Shown: one piece after another, positions 23,347 through 30,966 of the stretch
Layout of the letters: the number at the start of each line of letters is the position of its first letter
How positions within the stretch are numbered: the stretch's first letter is position 1
Assembly (NCBI GenBank): GCA_024235955.1
Contig: JACKLJ010000002.1
Coordinates: 558,001 to 622,000 of the forward strand
Source: Burkholderiaceae bacterium
GTDB lineage: Bacteria; Pseudomonadota; Gammaproteobacteria; Burkholderiales; Burkholderiaceae_C
Length of the DNA stretch: 64,000 bases
Direction: 5' to 3'
The notes under the pieces: model-generated
What the model was told of the DNA's origin: nothing
The model's database searches: none
Seen by the model: the letters and a program-made list of their open reading frames with translations, nothing else
Position numbers and translations under genes: made by a program

Positions 23347-23691
23347 TTAGTGGCACCCTCTCGCCACCGGGTTGGGCAGGTACTGCCGCTTGCGGACCAG
23401 CATCTCGAAGGGCTCGCCCGCGCGGCTGGCGGTATCGAAGTCCACCACCACGAAGCCCGGTTCGATGGGCCGGTACTCCAGCCAGTGGATCGGCACTTGC
23501 CAGTGCTCGGCGCAGTCGCGCACGAAGCGCAAGGTGGCTTCCACTTCTTTTCCGGTGTTGGCGAAGCAGACGACGGCATCTGCGGGCAGGCCGCCGTTGG
23601 CTTGCAGCACGCGCCAGAGCATGTACGCGCTGGTGCGGCCGCCGCTGAAGCTGATGCAGGTCGGTTGCTCGATCTTGAACGGGTCTCGCAT
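23347..23691 (-). pseudogene. Truncated PP-loop (PAPS reductase-like) protein
   Basis: The ATG at 23691 gives 114 residues with a PP-loop ATP-pyrophosphatase motif SFSGGRTSAYML (about residues 14-25) and a CFANTGKE segment, as in phage and ICE phosphoadenylyl-sulfate reductase-like proteins. Full members are about 230-300 residues and continue after NPVAR-x-C. Here the frame stops two residues after that point, just before RNA copy B. I read it as a 3'-deleted remnant, although a short functional form cannot be excluded. Confidence 0.7.
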
Positions 23692-23801
23692 GCAGGCGTC
23701 ACCAGGCGGTGGCACCGGCAGATGCCGGCGTGAGCGGCCCGAGCCGGACTGGAGACGAGCGCGTGCGATGCGGCCATGGGCCGCGGCACGAGATAAAGAG
23801 A

Positions 23802-23820
23802 AGCCCCCGTGAAGGGGGCT
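23802..23820 (-). terminator. Terminator of the DUF3085 gene
   Basis: A 7-bp perfect stem AGCCCCC/GGGGGCT with a GTGAA loop is followed on the minus strand by TCTCTTTATC, 15 bp past the DUF3085 stop. Confidence 0.7.
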
Positions 23821-23834
23821 GGGAAGCAGTACGG

Positions 23835-24200
23835 TCAGTGGCCGGCCGGTGCAGCGGATACCGCCTGCATCGACAGGTGCGTGACCGTGGCCGACACTTC
23901 GAGGTCGTCCTCGCTGTGCAGGATACGGGTGAGGACCCGTTCCTGCAGGGCGAAGAACTCGCCGAAGTCGTCGCCGCCGAATTCGGCGCGCGCCAGTTCC
24001 CACCAGTCGTCGAACGCATCGACATCGGGGTTGCAGCCCACGGCGTAGGCGATGGTCTTGCGCCGCCCATCGGGCCGGCTCTCGCCGTGCTCGGCCATGA
24101 AATACACGCCCTGGTCCTTGACCAGGATGACGCGGCACTGGTTGGCCGCCGCCTCGGCAAGCACGGGCCGAAGCTCGGTGCCTTTGAATCGAACAGTCAT
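23835..24200 (-). CDS. DUF3085 family protein
   Basis: The ATG at 24200 (121 residues) has GGAG 9 bp upstream; a TTG five codons earlier is less likely. The sequence (MTVRFKGTELRPVLAEAAANQCRVILVKDQGVYFMAEHGE..., AYAVGCNPDVDAFDDWWELARAEFGGDDFGE) is that of DUF3085, a small ICE and plasmid family of unknown function. It has a leader hairpin and its own terminator, so it is probably a monocistronic unit. Confidence 0.88.
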   Translation of the reverse strand: MTVRFKGTELRPVLAEAAANQCRVILVKDQGVYFMAEHGESRPDGRRKTIAYAVGCNPDVDAFDDWWELARAEFGGDDFGEFFALQERVLTRILHSEDDLEVSATVTHLSMQAVSAAPAGH

Positions 24201-24230
24201 GGAAGTGGTCTCCAACGGTGAAGGAAGAAG

Positions 24231-24255
24231 GTTTCCCGCCGCGAGGACGGGAAGC
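24231..24255 (-). promoter_or_regulatory. Leader hairpin of the DUF3085 gene
   Basis: The perfect stem TTCCCG/CGGGAA with a 9-nt loop can extend by GG/CC at its base. It lies 32 bp before the start codon. Confidence 0.55.
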
Positions 24256-24275
24256 CGCTTGGGGACGTGAGGGGA

Positions 24276-25073
24276 TCAGTGCTGGACGGGCTTGCGACCG
24301 GACAGGCGCTGTACGCGGATGAGGCGCCAGCTCCCGTCGTCGATCAGCCGCTCCAGCACCTGGCCCAAGGTGTCGAAGAACACTTCATCGACCCGCTCGA
24401 CCAGCTCGCCTTCGCGATGCAGCTCCACCGCGTAGGTGTCGAGGCCGCGTTCGTAGAGCACGGTGACGCGCCCCTGGAACTTCGCCGAAGCGACGGTGAA
24501 GCCGATGGCCGGCGGCGTGGCGATGATGTTGCTGGGGCTCGGATCGACCACCGTGAAGTCCCGCGCGCCGGCATCCACCAGCAGGTGCGTGATGCGGCGG
24601 AATCCATCGGGCGCGGGCAACTGCTCCAGTTGGTGGATCAGCTCCTGCAGCTCGGGGCACTGCGGCTCGGGGATCGGCAGCTTGGCCGGCGCGGAACCCA
24701 GGATGAGCCGCTTCACCGTGTACGGCTGGCCGTCGGCGGTGAACTCAGTGCTCTCCTCGGGCGTATCCGCGCGCAAGCCGTCGAAGCGGCGCCGCGCATA
24801 CGGTTCGACCTGCACCTTGGCGCCTTCGTCGGGCACGTCGGTGACGAGGGCCTTGTCGAGCACCGCGAACTCGGCCCGCCCCGTCTTGACGACGATGGCC
24901 TCGTCGGTGGTGGCGATGACCTTGCCCTCGAAGGGCTTGGGATCGACGTGGAAGCCCAGCGTCGAAACCTTGGGCTGGCCGTCGAAGATGTTGAACTTGA
25001 AGCTGCGGACGTTGGAAGGCACGTGGCCGCGAACCAGCGTCGGCATCTGTGCGCGGATGGCTTGGGTATCCAT
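24276..25073 (-). CDS. Conserved ICE hypothetical protein, 265 aa
   Basis: I set the start at the ATG at 25073 because AAGGAG lies 7 bp upstream and a 9-bp leader stem precedes it; the same frame stays open far upstream only as a shadow. The protein is a mixed beta/alpha sequence beginning MDTQAIRAQMPTLVRGHVPSNVRSFKFNIFDGQ and ending in a basic tail. No family is recognised. RNA copy C lies about 110 bp upstream. Confidence 0.78.
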   Translation of the reverse strand: MDTQAIRAQMPTLVRGHVPSNVRSFKFNIFDGQPKVSTLGFHVDPKPFEGKVIATTDEAIVVKTGRAEFAVLDKALVTDVPDEGAKVQVEPYARRRFDGLRADTPEESTEFTADGQPYTVKRLILGSAPAKLPIPEPQCPELQELIHQLEQLPAPDGFRRITHLLVDAGARDFTVVDPSPSNIIATPPAIGFTVASAKFQGRVTVLYERGLDTYAVELHREGELVERVDEVFFDTLGQVLERLIDDGSWRLIRVQRLSGRKPVQH

Positions 25074-25092
25074 GGAAGACTCCTTGTGGCAA

Positions 25093-25131
25093 CCAAGGGA
25101 CTTCCGCCCGCAAGGGAGGTGTGTCCCTTGG
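25093..25131 (-). promoter_or_regulatory. Leader hairpin of the 265-aa protein gene
   Basis: A perfect 9-bp outer stem CCAAGGGAC/GTCCCTTGG encloses an inner C-rich/G-rich hairpin, 20 bp before the start codon. Confidence 0.7.
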
Positions 25132-25178
25132 GGGTGAGGTGGATGGACGCGACATGCGCCCGGAGAAGGAATAGCAAC

Positions 25179-25256
25179 CAGCACGGCGAACCGTGCCGCA
25201 GCCTCGAAGGTCTCGACTGCCTGGGCATGCTTGCCGGCAACGCCAGCGAACATGCG
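25179..25256 (-). ncRNA. Three-hairpin leader RNA motif, copy C
   Basis: The minus-strand stems are GCTGGC/GCCGGC, GCAGTC/GGCTGC (with a U-G pair) and GCACGG/CCGTGC closed by a UUCG tetraloop. GCATG before stem 2 can also pair with CATGC at the 5' end. It lies about 110 bp upstream of the 265-aa gene. Confidence 0.72.
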
Positions 25257-25335
25257 CGCAGCGTGCGTCAGGCACAGGGCGGGCGTCGCGGGGAAATCGG
25301 CATTGCGCCGCCACCGGCTTCGTCCAGAAATGAAA

Positions 25336-25356
25336 CGAGCCCCGCGCGGGGGCTCG
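25336..25356 (-). terminator. Terminator of the 238-aa protein gene
   Basis: The 8-bp stem CGAGCCCC/GGGGCTCG with a 5-nt loop is followed on the minus strand by TTTCATTTC, 11 bp past the stop at 25367. Confidence 0.75.
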
Positions 25357-25366
25357 AAAGGTGGTG

Positions 25367-26083
25367 TCACTCGTCGTAGATCGGCAGTCCGTCTAGCACC
25401 TGCGCATCGGCATCGAAGACCAGCATGCGCACGTCGGCAAGCGCGGCCAGGTGCAGCGCGTGCACGAGGGATTCCGGCATGCCCTTCTTGCGGTGCTCCT
25501 GCATCAGCCGCTTGGCCGTGATGCCTTCGACCGCGCGCAGGTTCTCGTCGGTCCAGGGCGTGGCGATCAGCTTCAACCCAATGGCCGGGCTGTACGGGAT
25601 GCGGAAGGCGACGAACAGGAACAGCGTCGGCGTGGCGATGTCCGCCAGCTCGGCGAGGAAGCGATGCGCGTCGACGTCGAGGTGCGCGCTGCTGATCTCC
25701 CAGCACCGGCTGTAGTAGCCGGTCTCGAAGCGCAGGCGCTGCACGACTTCGCGGGCTGATTCCTCGGAGTAGGTATCGCCCACGTGCAGCGGCTTGCCTT
25801 CTTCCTCGGCCATGACGGCATAGACCACGTTGCGGGCGAGGCCGTGACTGCGGCATTGCGCTTCCAGCTCGGCAGGCACGGCCTGGTCTTCGGTGATTAG
25901 CGCGAAGTCGTCCGAGAAGACACAGCTACGCCGTTCGATCTGGCTGTCCGGTAGATTCGACTGCGAGGGATGCAGCGGCAGGTAGGTCAGTGGGCAGTCG
26001 TCATCGTAGGAGATGGCGAGCAGCCGCTCGACCGACAGGCCATCGTAGCCGCGGATAAAGGGATTGTTGTTCGAGTAGGACAT
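25367..26083 (-). CDS. Conserved ICE hypothetical protein, 238 aa
   Basis: The ATG at 26083 has GGAG 7 bp upstream. The protein begins MSYSNNNPFIRGYDGLSVERLLAISYDDDCPLTY and has a central AVMAEEEGKPLHVGDTYSEESAREVVQRLRF segment. Its C-terminal half is helical. No catalytic motif or named domain is recognised with confidence. It has a leader hairpin and its own terminator. Confidence 0.8.
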   Translation of the reverse strand: MSYSNNNPFIRGYDGLSVERLLAISYDDDCPLTYLPLHPSQSNLPDSQIERRSCVFSDDFALITEDQAVPAELEAQCRSHGLARNVVYAVMAEEEGKPLHVGDTYSEESAREVVQRLRFETGYYSRCWEISSAHLDVDAHRFLAELADIATPTLFLFVAFRIPYSPAIGLKLIATPWTDENLRAVEGITAKRLMQEHRKKGMPESLVHALHLAALADVRMLVFDADAQVLDGLPIYDE

Positions 26084-26116
26084 GGGATTTCTCCAGCAGA
26101 GGATGGCCGAGGCGAT

Positions 26117-26144
26117 CCCCTGCTGGGGATTGAACCCCAGCGGG
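26117..26144 (-). promoter_or_regulatory. Leader hairpin of the 238-aa protein gene
   Basis: CTGCTGGGG pairs with CCCCAGCGG (one mismatch) around a 6-nt loop, 34 bp before the start codon. Confidence 0.6.
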
Positions 26145-26163
26145 TGGATAAAGTGGCAGCCGG

Positions 26164-26628
26164 TCAGTCGGCAGCGGTAGAGGACGGGTCGCCCAGCGCC
26201 TTCAACAGGTCGAGCAGGCCGCCATTCGCAAGCTGGTACAGGCGGTTGTAGTCGTCGCCGGTCGGCGCCTGCTCCAGGCGATCCAGCCGCGCATCCAGGT
26301 TGAGGATGCTCTGGTGCACGTTGCGGGCGATGCTCAGCGCGGAAGGTTTTCCGGCCGGCTTAGGTGCATCGAGCACCGAAAGGACTTCAGCGGGCGATGG
26401 GTAGCGGCAGTCGGGTCCGTACTCGACCGGGAACACCTCGCGCCCGGTCAATCCGGTATTCGGGGTTCCGCTGCTGACATGCAGCACATACTCGTCGGGC
26501 ACATCATTGCCGGCGTAGTCGAGCACCACGATGCGCGGCTTGCGCACGTCGGCCGGCCAGCCTTCAAGGATGACCGCATCGATGTCGTCGTCGGTCACGA
26601 GCAGACCGATGGAAAAGTCAGGGGACAT
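26164..26628 (-). CDS. Conserved ICE hypothetical protein, 154 aa
   Basis: The 154-residue acidic protein begins MSPDFSIGLLVTDDDIDAVILEGWPADVRKPRIVVLDYAG and ends in a predicted coiled-coil region (NLDARLDRLEQA). No domain is recognised. GGAG lies 8 bp upstream of the ATG at 26628, and a perfect 10-bp leader stem sits just before that. Confidence 0.78.
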   Translation of the reverse strand: MSPDFSIGLLVTDDDIDAVILEGWPADVRKPRIVVLDYAGNDVPDEYVLHVSSGTPNTGLTGREVFPVEYGPDCRYPSPAEVLSVLDAPKPAGKPSALSIARNVHQSILNLDARLDRLEQAPTGDDYNRLYQLANGGLLDLLKALGDPSSTAAD

Positions 26629-26650
26629 GAATCACTCCTTTCAAGAAAAG

Positions 26651-26686
26651 GAGGGACATGGCCCCATGCAGGGACGCATGTCCCTC
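26651..26686 (-). promoter_or_regulatory. Leader hairpin of the 154-aa protein gene
   Basis: A perfect 10-bp stem GAGGGACATG/CATGTCCCTC lies 23 bp before the start codon. It shares the GGACATG half-site with the methyltransferase and helicase leaders. Confidence 0.7.
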
Positions 26687-26731
26687 GTGGGGTGGGAAGA
26701 AAAGAAGAACGTCGGCAGGCCGCAGCGCGGC

Positions 26732-27124
26732 TCACCAGCCGTTGTAGTTCAGCGTCAGGTCGGCGACGACCTTGCGCCGTTCCAGGTCGAGGCCGCCCAG
26801 GTCGGACAGACCCTCGAAGCCGCAACGCTTGAGCATCGCACCGCCCTCGCGGGCGTTGTAGAAGCTCACCATCGCGGACAGGAACATCCGCTGGCCGCTG
26901 CTCAGGACGCCGAGGGCATCGTTGAGCATCAGCAGCTTCGGCCGCAGATCCCACTTGGTGGTGGCACGCTGCAGGCCTTCGCGGGTGCCGTCGCCGAACC
27001 ATTCGGCTCCGGCGATGTCGACGCCGCGTTTCCACGCCTCGAAGAAGGCTTGGGGCGCGGCGGCGAAGTGCTGGTGTTCCAGCTCGATCTGATCAAGTAC
27101 CTCTTGAGGCAGGGCACGGTTCAT
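26732..27124 (-). CDS. Conserved ICE hypothetical protein, 130 aa
   Basis: The ATG at 27124 has GGAGCC 7-12 bp upstream and follows the 83-aa gene after 25 bp, so the two are probably one transcript; this gene lacks its own leader hairpin. The protein is helical, begins MNRALPQEVLDQIELEHQHFAAAPQAFFEAW and ends in ...LNYNGW. No domain is recognised. Longer forms of the frame have no support. Confidence 0.78.
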   Translation of the reverse strand: MNRALPQEVLDQIELEHQHFAAAPQAFFEAWKRGVDIAGAEWFGDGTREGLQRATTKWDLRPKLLMLNDALGVLSSGQRMFLSAMVSFYNAREGGAMLKRCGFEGLSDLGGLDLERRKVVADLTLNYNGW

Positions 27125-27149
27125 GACATGGGCTCCTGGTGGTTGGACA

Positions 27150-27401
27150 TCACGGGTGGAGGCGCTGCTGCCAGCGGCCCGTTTGCAGGGCGTGCTCGGC
27201 GGCGTGGTGCGAGCGGAAGTAGCTGACCGACTCCCGCGAGACCGGGCCGTCCGCATCGGCGGTGCCGATGTAGTGGCCGGCTGCGCTGCACAGCACTTGC
27301 AGGGGCAGGCGCTTGCCGACGCAGGCCAGGGCCTGGTAGCCGATGGATTCGGCTCGGGCCTGTTCAGCACTCAAAGGTGCCGATGCGAGCGCAAGGGACA
27401 T
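27150..27401 (-). CDS. Small ICE protein, 83 aa
   Basis: The ATG at 27401 has AGGAG 6 bp upstream. The protein begins MSLALASAPLSAEQARAESIGYQALACVGKRLPLQV and has a short GHYIGTADADGPVSRESVSYF beta segment. No family is recognised. RNA copy D lies about 140 bp upstream and a small hairpin at 27446-27462. Confidence 0.7.
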   Translation of the reverse strand: MSLALASAPLSAEQARAESIGYQALACVGKRLPLQVLCSAAGHYIGTADADGPVSRESVSYFRSHHAAEHALQTGRWQQRLHP

Positions 27402-27445
27402 GGTTTTCTCCTGTTGGTTGAAGACCGGGAGCACCACGCCCTGAC

Positions 27446-27462
27446 GGGAGCGGATACCTCCC
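27446..27462 (-). promoter_or_regulatory. Leader hairpin of the 83-aa protein gene
   Basis: Stem GGGAG/CTCCC with a 7-nt loop lies 45 bp before the start codon. It is the shortest of the series. Confidence 0.45.
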
Positions 27463-27540
27463 GAAGGGTTGAACATGAAAAGCACCCGCGTCGTGGCGAC
27501 GCGCGTCCGCGGTGGTCGGTGCGAAGCGGACTGGATCGGT

Positions 27541-27620
27541 CAACGCGGCGAACCGCGTTGCAGCCTTGAGGACCGGGGCTGCCAGGGCATGGTGCTGACG
27601 ACCGTCAGCGACACATGCGG
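27541..27620 (-). ncRNA. Three-hairpin leader RNA motif, copy D
   Basis: The minus-strand stems are GCTGAC/GTCAGC with a 4-nt loop, GCAGCC/GGCTGC, and AACGCGG/CCGCGTT closed by a UUCG tetraloop. The CATG boxes are in the same places as in the other copies. It lies about 140 bp upstream of the 83-aa gene. Confidence 0.72.
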
Positions 27621-27949
27621 GAAGAATGAAAGCGCGGCGGCACTCCGTCGCTGATCAAACGGAACCGAACGCCGTCCAGTTTGGGCCGAGCGCTGGCAAG
27701 AGCAGCGATGCACGATTCCGTTCGCCCACGACAAAGGCGCCGAAGCCTCGCAAGGCTTCGGCTGGAGAGAAATCAATCCACCTGTGGGCTGCAAGCAGGC
27801 CAGGCCATCGTCAAAGCCATTCGCTGCGTCAGCAATCTCACCCGGCCCGTTTCGTGGCTGGGGCCGGCATCCTCTGGCGTGTATCCACACACAAAGGGAA
27901 CCCGTTGTTCCGCCGGCGGGCACCGGCACCGAATACCGTCGACCGCAAA

Positions 27950-27998
27950 CGGTCTCCTGACACCTCGCAGCCTTGCGGGCCAAGGCGTCAGGAGACCG
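27950..27998. repeat. 12-bp perfect inverted repeat with nested hairpin
   Basis: CGGTCTCCTGAC and GTCAGGAGACCG pair perfectly across 25 nt that themselves contain GCCTTG-cgggc-CAAGGC. The resulting near-continuous cruciform lies 210 bp downstream of topB. No T run follows in either direction, so it is not a simple terminator. A protein-binding or transfer-origin role is possible but unproven. Confidence 0.65.
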
Positions 27999-28208
27999 CT
28001 CGCGGATGGACGGAAGCACGTCGATCAGCGGAATCGCGGCGAGCGCGATTCGATGGAACAATGACCTTCTCGCCCTGCCAGCCGTGATCGGCCCGTGCAG
28101 GACGCGCACACCGTTGCAGAAGGGAACGCGCGCTGGGGAGTCCCGCGAGGCGCGGGAGGTTTGCCCCGCCGTCGGCAGCAGCCGGCGTGGCAGAGGGAGA
28201 TGGGGGCG

Positions 28209-30239
28209 TCAGTTCGCCCTGGGGCGCCGACGCGGTGGGCCTGATGCACGGCTGGATGCGCCGCGCTTGCCTGCTCCGGTATCTTCGACCGGCTGCGTGC
28301 CCTTGCAGTCCGGGTAGCGGCTGCAAGACCAGAACGCGCCGCTCCTGCCGCTGCGCTGGCGCATCGGTGCGCCGCACTGCGGGCAGCTCGGTGCGGGCGG
28401 CAGTTTGAGGTTCAGCGTGGCGCCGCGGTACTGCTGCACGAGCTGGGCGACCCAGCTCGATTGCTTGGCGATGAAAGTGTCCAGCGTCATCTGGCCGACC
28501 TCGATCATGTCCAGCGCCTGCTCCCACACCGCCGTGGTGCCCGGGTCGGCGATGGCCGCAGGCACGGCGTCGATCAGCGTGAAGGCGGCATCCGACGCGC
28601 GGATGGACCGACCCCTCTTCAACAGATAACCGCGGGCCAGCAGCCCGCTGATGATGTTGGCGCGCGTGGCCTCGGTGCCAATGCCCGTGGTGTCCTTGAG
28701 CTTCTGCTTCAGGCGCGGGTCGGTCACGAGCTTTGCGACGCCCTTCATGGCCTTGACCAGCTCGCCTTGCGTGTAGGGCTTGGACGGCAGCGTCTTCAAC
28801 GCCTTCAGTTCGACCTGGCCGACCTGGCAGGCGGCACCTGCCTGCAGCGCCGGCAACACCTGTCCGCGCTGTGCATCCTCACCGTCACCGTCCTCGGGCT
28901 CAGGCGCCGCCAGCACCTGGCGCCATCCGGCCACCGCGATCTGCTTGCCGACCGCCACCAGCGACTGCCCGCCGCACGTGAGCTGCGGCACCGTCCGGTC
29001 GAACTCGTGGTGCGGCAGGAACTGCGCGAGGTAATGGGCGCGGATCAGCCGGTAGACGGCCAGCTCCTTGTCGCTCATCGCCGAGAGATTGGCCGGCTCC
29101 AACGTCGGAATGATGCCGTGGTGCGCCGTGACCTTGCCGTCATTCCAGGCCCGCGAACGCTGCTGGCGGTCCAGGCGGTCGATCAGCGGCCGCAGACCGG
29201 GATCGGTCTTGACCAGGCTGTCGAGGACGGCCGGCACCTCGGCCAGCATGCTCTCGGGCAGGTAGCCCGAATCCGAGCGCGGATAGGTCGTTGCCTTGTA
29301 CGTCTCGTACAGCGCCTGGGCAATGTCCAGCGTCTCCTGCACGTCGAGGCCCAACTGCTTGGAACACACTTCCTGCAAGGTGCCGAGGTCGAACGGCAGC
29401 GGCGGGCCTTCGCGCACGCGCTCGGTCTCTACCGACAGCACCTGGGCGGTGCCGGCCGCGCGCAGGCGTTCGGCGGCCTGCTGCGCCACCGGCTGCTGCA
29501 AGCAGCGGCCGGCGTCGTCGGTGCTGCCCTGTGGCGGCGTCCAGCTTGCAACGAAGGACTGGCCTGCATGCGAGAGCGCGACCTCGATGGCCCAGAACGG
29601 CACCGAGACGAAGCGTGCGATCTCGCGATCACGGTCCACGACCAGCTTGAGCGTCGGCGTCTGCACGCGCCCGACCGACAGCACGCCGTTGTAGCCGGCC
29701 TGGCGGCCCAGCAGCGTGAACAGGCGGCTCAGGTTCATCCCGATCAGCCAGTCGGCACGCGATCGGGCGAGCGCGGAGAAGTACAGCGGCAGTGTCTCGG
29801 CGGACGGCTTGAGCGTGCCCAGGGCCTTGCGGATCGACGCATCGTTGAGCGCCGACAGCCACAGGCGCTGGATCGGGCCGCGGTAGCCGCACAGCTCGAT
29901 GATCTCGCGGGCAATCATCTCGCCCTCGCGGTCGGCGTCGGTCGCGATCACCAGTTCGCCCGCCTTGGCGACGAGCTGCTGCACGACCTTGAACTGCGCC
30001 GCGGTCGCCGCCTTGGGCTCGACACGCCAACGCTCGGGAAGAATAGGCAGTTGCTCGATGCCCCAGCGCTTGTACTGCTCGCCGTAGCCTTCGGGCGGAA
30101 CCGCTTCGACCAGATGACCGATGCACCAGGTCACGACGACACCCGCACCGCTGTAGCAGCCGTTGCCGCGTTGGCCGGCGCCCAGCACACGGGCGATGTC
30201 CTTGCCCTGGGACGGCTTCTCGCACAGGAACACGCGCAT
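28209..30239 (-). CDS. topB: TopB: DNA topoisomerase III
   Basis: The ATG at 30239 (676 residues) has AAGGAGG upstream. A Toprim domain opens the protein (MRVFLCEKPSQGKDIARVLG) with the acidic DADREGEMIARE triad near residues 105-116. The type IA active-site region follows, with the catalytic Tyr in TYPRSDSGYL (about residue 320), and one C-terminal zinc finger (CPQC...CSRYPDC). ICEs of this class encode TopB, probably to resolve replication and transfer intermediates. Confidence 0.96.
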   Translation of the reverse strand: MRVFLCEKPSQGKDIARVLGAGQRGNGCYSGAGVVVTWCIGHLVEAVPPEGYGEQYKRWGIEQLPILPERWRVEPKAATAAQFKVVQQLVAKAGELVIATDADREGEMIAREIIELCGYRGPIQRLWLSALNDASIRKALGTLKPSAETLPLYFSALARSRADWLIGMNLSRLFTLLGRQAGYNGVLSVGRVQTPTLKLVVDRDREIARFVSVPFWAIEVALSHAGQSFVASWTPPQGSTDDAGRCLQQPVAQQAAERLRAAGTAQVLSVETERVREGPPLPFDLGTLQEVCSKQLGLDVQETLDIAQALYETYKATTYPRSDSGYLPESMLAEVPAVLDSLVKTDPGLRPLIDRLDRQQRSRAWNDGKVTAHHGIIPTLEPANLSAMSDKELAVYRLIRAHYLAQFLPHHEFDRTVPQLTCGGQSLVAVGKQIAVAGWRQVLAAPEPEDGDGEDAQRGQVLPALQAGAACQVGQVELKALKTLPSKPYTQGELVKAMKGVAKLVTDPRLKQKLKDTTGIGTEATRANIISGLLARGYLLKRGRSIRASDAAFTLIDAVPAAIADPGTTAVWEQALDMIEVGQMTLDTFIAKQSSWVAQLVQQYRGATLNLKLPPAPSCPQCGAPMRQRSGRSGAFWSCSRYPDCKGTQPVEDTGAGKRGASSRASGPPRRRPRAN

Positions 30240-30446
30240 GAAGCCTCCTTGGAAGTGTGCGGTCATCGGATGGCCCCAGCTTGGCCGGGCCAGCGGATGA
30301 CGGCAGCAAGGAAGCCGATTGGCGCAGACACCGCTTTGTGATCGGCAGGCGATGCGTTGCCGCAGCGGCATGCGCGAAGCCGCAACGGCTGGCGCAGCGG
30401 GAGCGTCGTTTCGGGAGGGCGGCTGGAACCCGGTGGAGCACCCTGG

Positions 30447-30467
30447 AGCTATCCCCTGGGGATAGCT
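30447..30467. repeat. CTATCCCC/GGGGATAG palindrome, copy 1
   Basis: A 10-bp arm palindrome (AGCTATCCCC/GGGGATAGCT around one central base) lies 208 bp upstream of topB. It recurs at 32410 and 32497. Confidence 0.6.
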
Positions 30468-30516
30468 GGTGCATGGCGGGCGTCTGACGGTTGCTACAGC
30501 CGCCCCCTGCGGGGAA

Positions 30517-30966
30517 TCAGCCCTTGGCCTTGGTTTCCTTCGACGCCTTCGTCCCCTTGGTCTCCTTCGGCGGCGGTACTGCGGCCTCGGGTTCCAGCGT
30601 CCTGGCGCTGAGGGTCACGGCCTGGATGCGGTACGGCAGAATGCCGATGCGGCGGGCCTCGATCTTGAAGGTCGTGCGCTCGTTGTCGTCGGCGTCCTCC
30701 CACTCGTCCTTCACCGTGCGGCCTTCTACCAGCACGCGCATGCCCTTCTGGTACAGGTCTTTCCAGTGGTCGGCGTCGCGGTGCCACAGCTCCACCGGCG
30801 CCCAGAAGCCGCCGCGGTCCTCGAATTCACCGTCCTTCTTTGGGATCGGGTTGTCGAAGTAGACGTTCAGGCGCAGCAGCCGGCGCGGCTCGTCGTTGCC
30901 GTTAGGGAATTCGCGATAGTCCGGCGCGGAACCGATGTTGCCCTCGCCGACGAAGTGCGTGCTCAT
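30517..30966 (-). CDS. ssb: Single-stranded DNA-binding protein
   Basis: The 149-residue protein has an OB-fold arrangement (GNIGSAPDYREF..., LLRLNVYFDNPIP..., FWAPVELWHRDADHWKDLYQKGMRVLVEGR) typical of ICE-borne SSB proteins, followed by a Lys/Thr/Pro-rich tail. The usual acidic DDDIPF-type tip is absent, so it may not recruit host partners in the standard way. It overlaps the DUF3158 gene by 4 bp. It would coat transferred or replicating ICE DNA. Confidence 0.9.
   Translation of the reverse strand: MSTHFVGEGNIGSAPDYREFPNGNDEPRRLLRLNVYFDNPIPKKDGEFEDRGGFWAPVELWHRDADHWKDLYQKGMRVLVEGRTVKDEWEDADDNERTTFKIEARRIGILPYRIQAVTLSARTLEPEAAVPPPKETKGTKASKETKAKG

Larger units (their letters stand above)
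27402..28208. other. Long intergenic region with structured elements
   Basis: No gene is supported across these 807 bp. They hold a leader hairpin (27446-27462), RNA copy D (27541-27620), a 9-bp perfect stem GCCGAAGCC/GGCTTCGGC at about 27738-27761 and a large nested inverted repeat at 27950-27998. The rest shows nothing recognisable. Confidence 0.6.

Noticed and set aside
28461..30341. A 626-codon plus-strand frame opposite topB
   Set aside because: It has the same antisense shadow character, with no ribosome site or motif; topB has an intact Toprim domain and active site.
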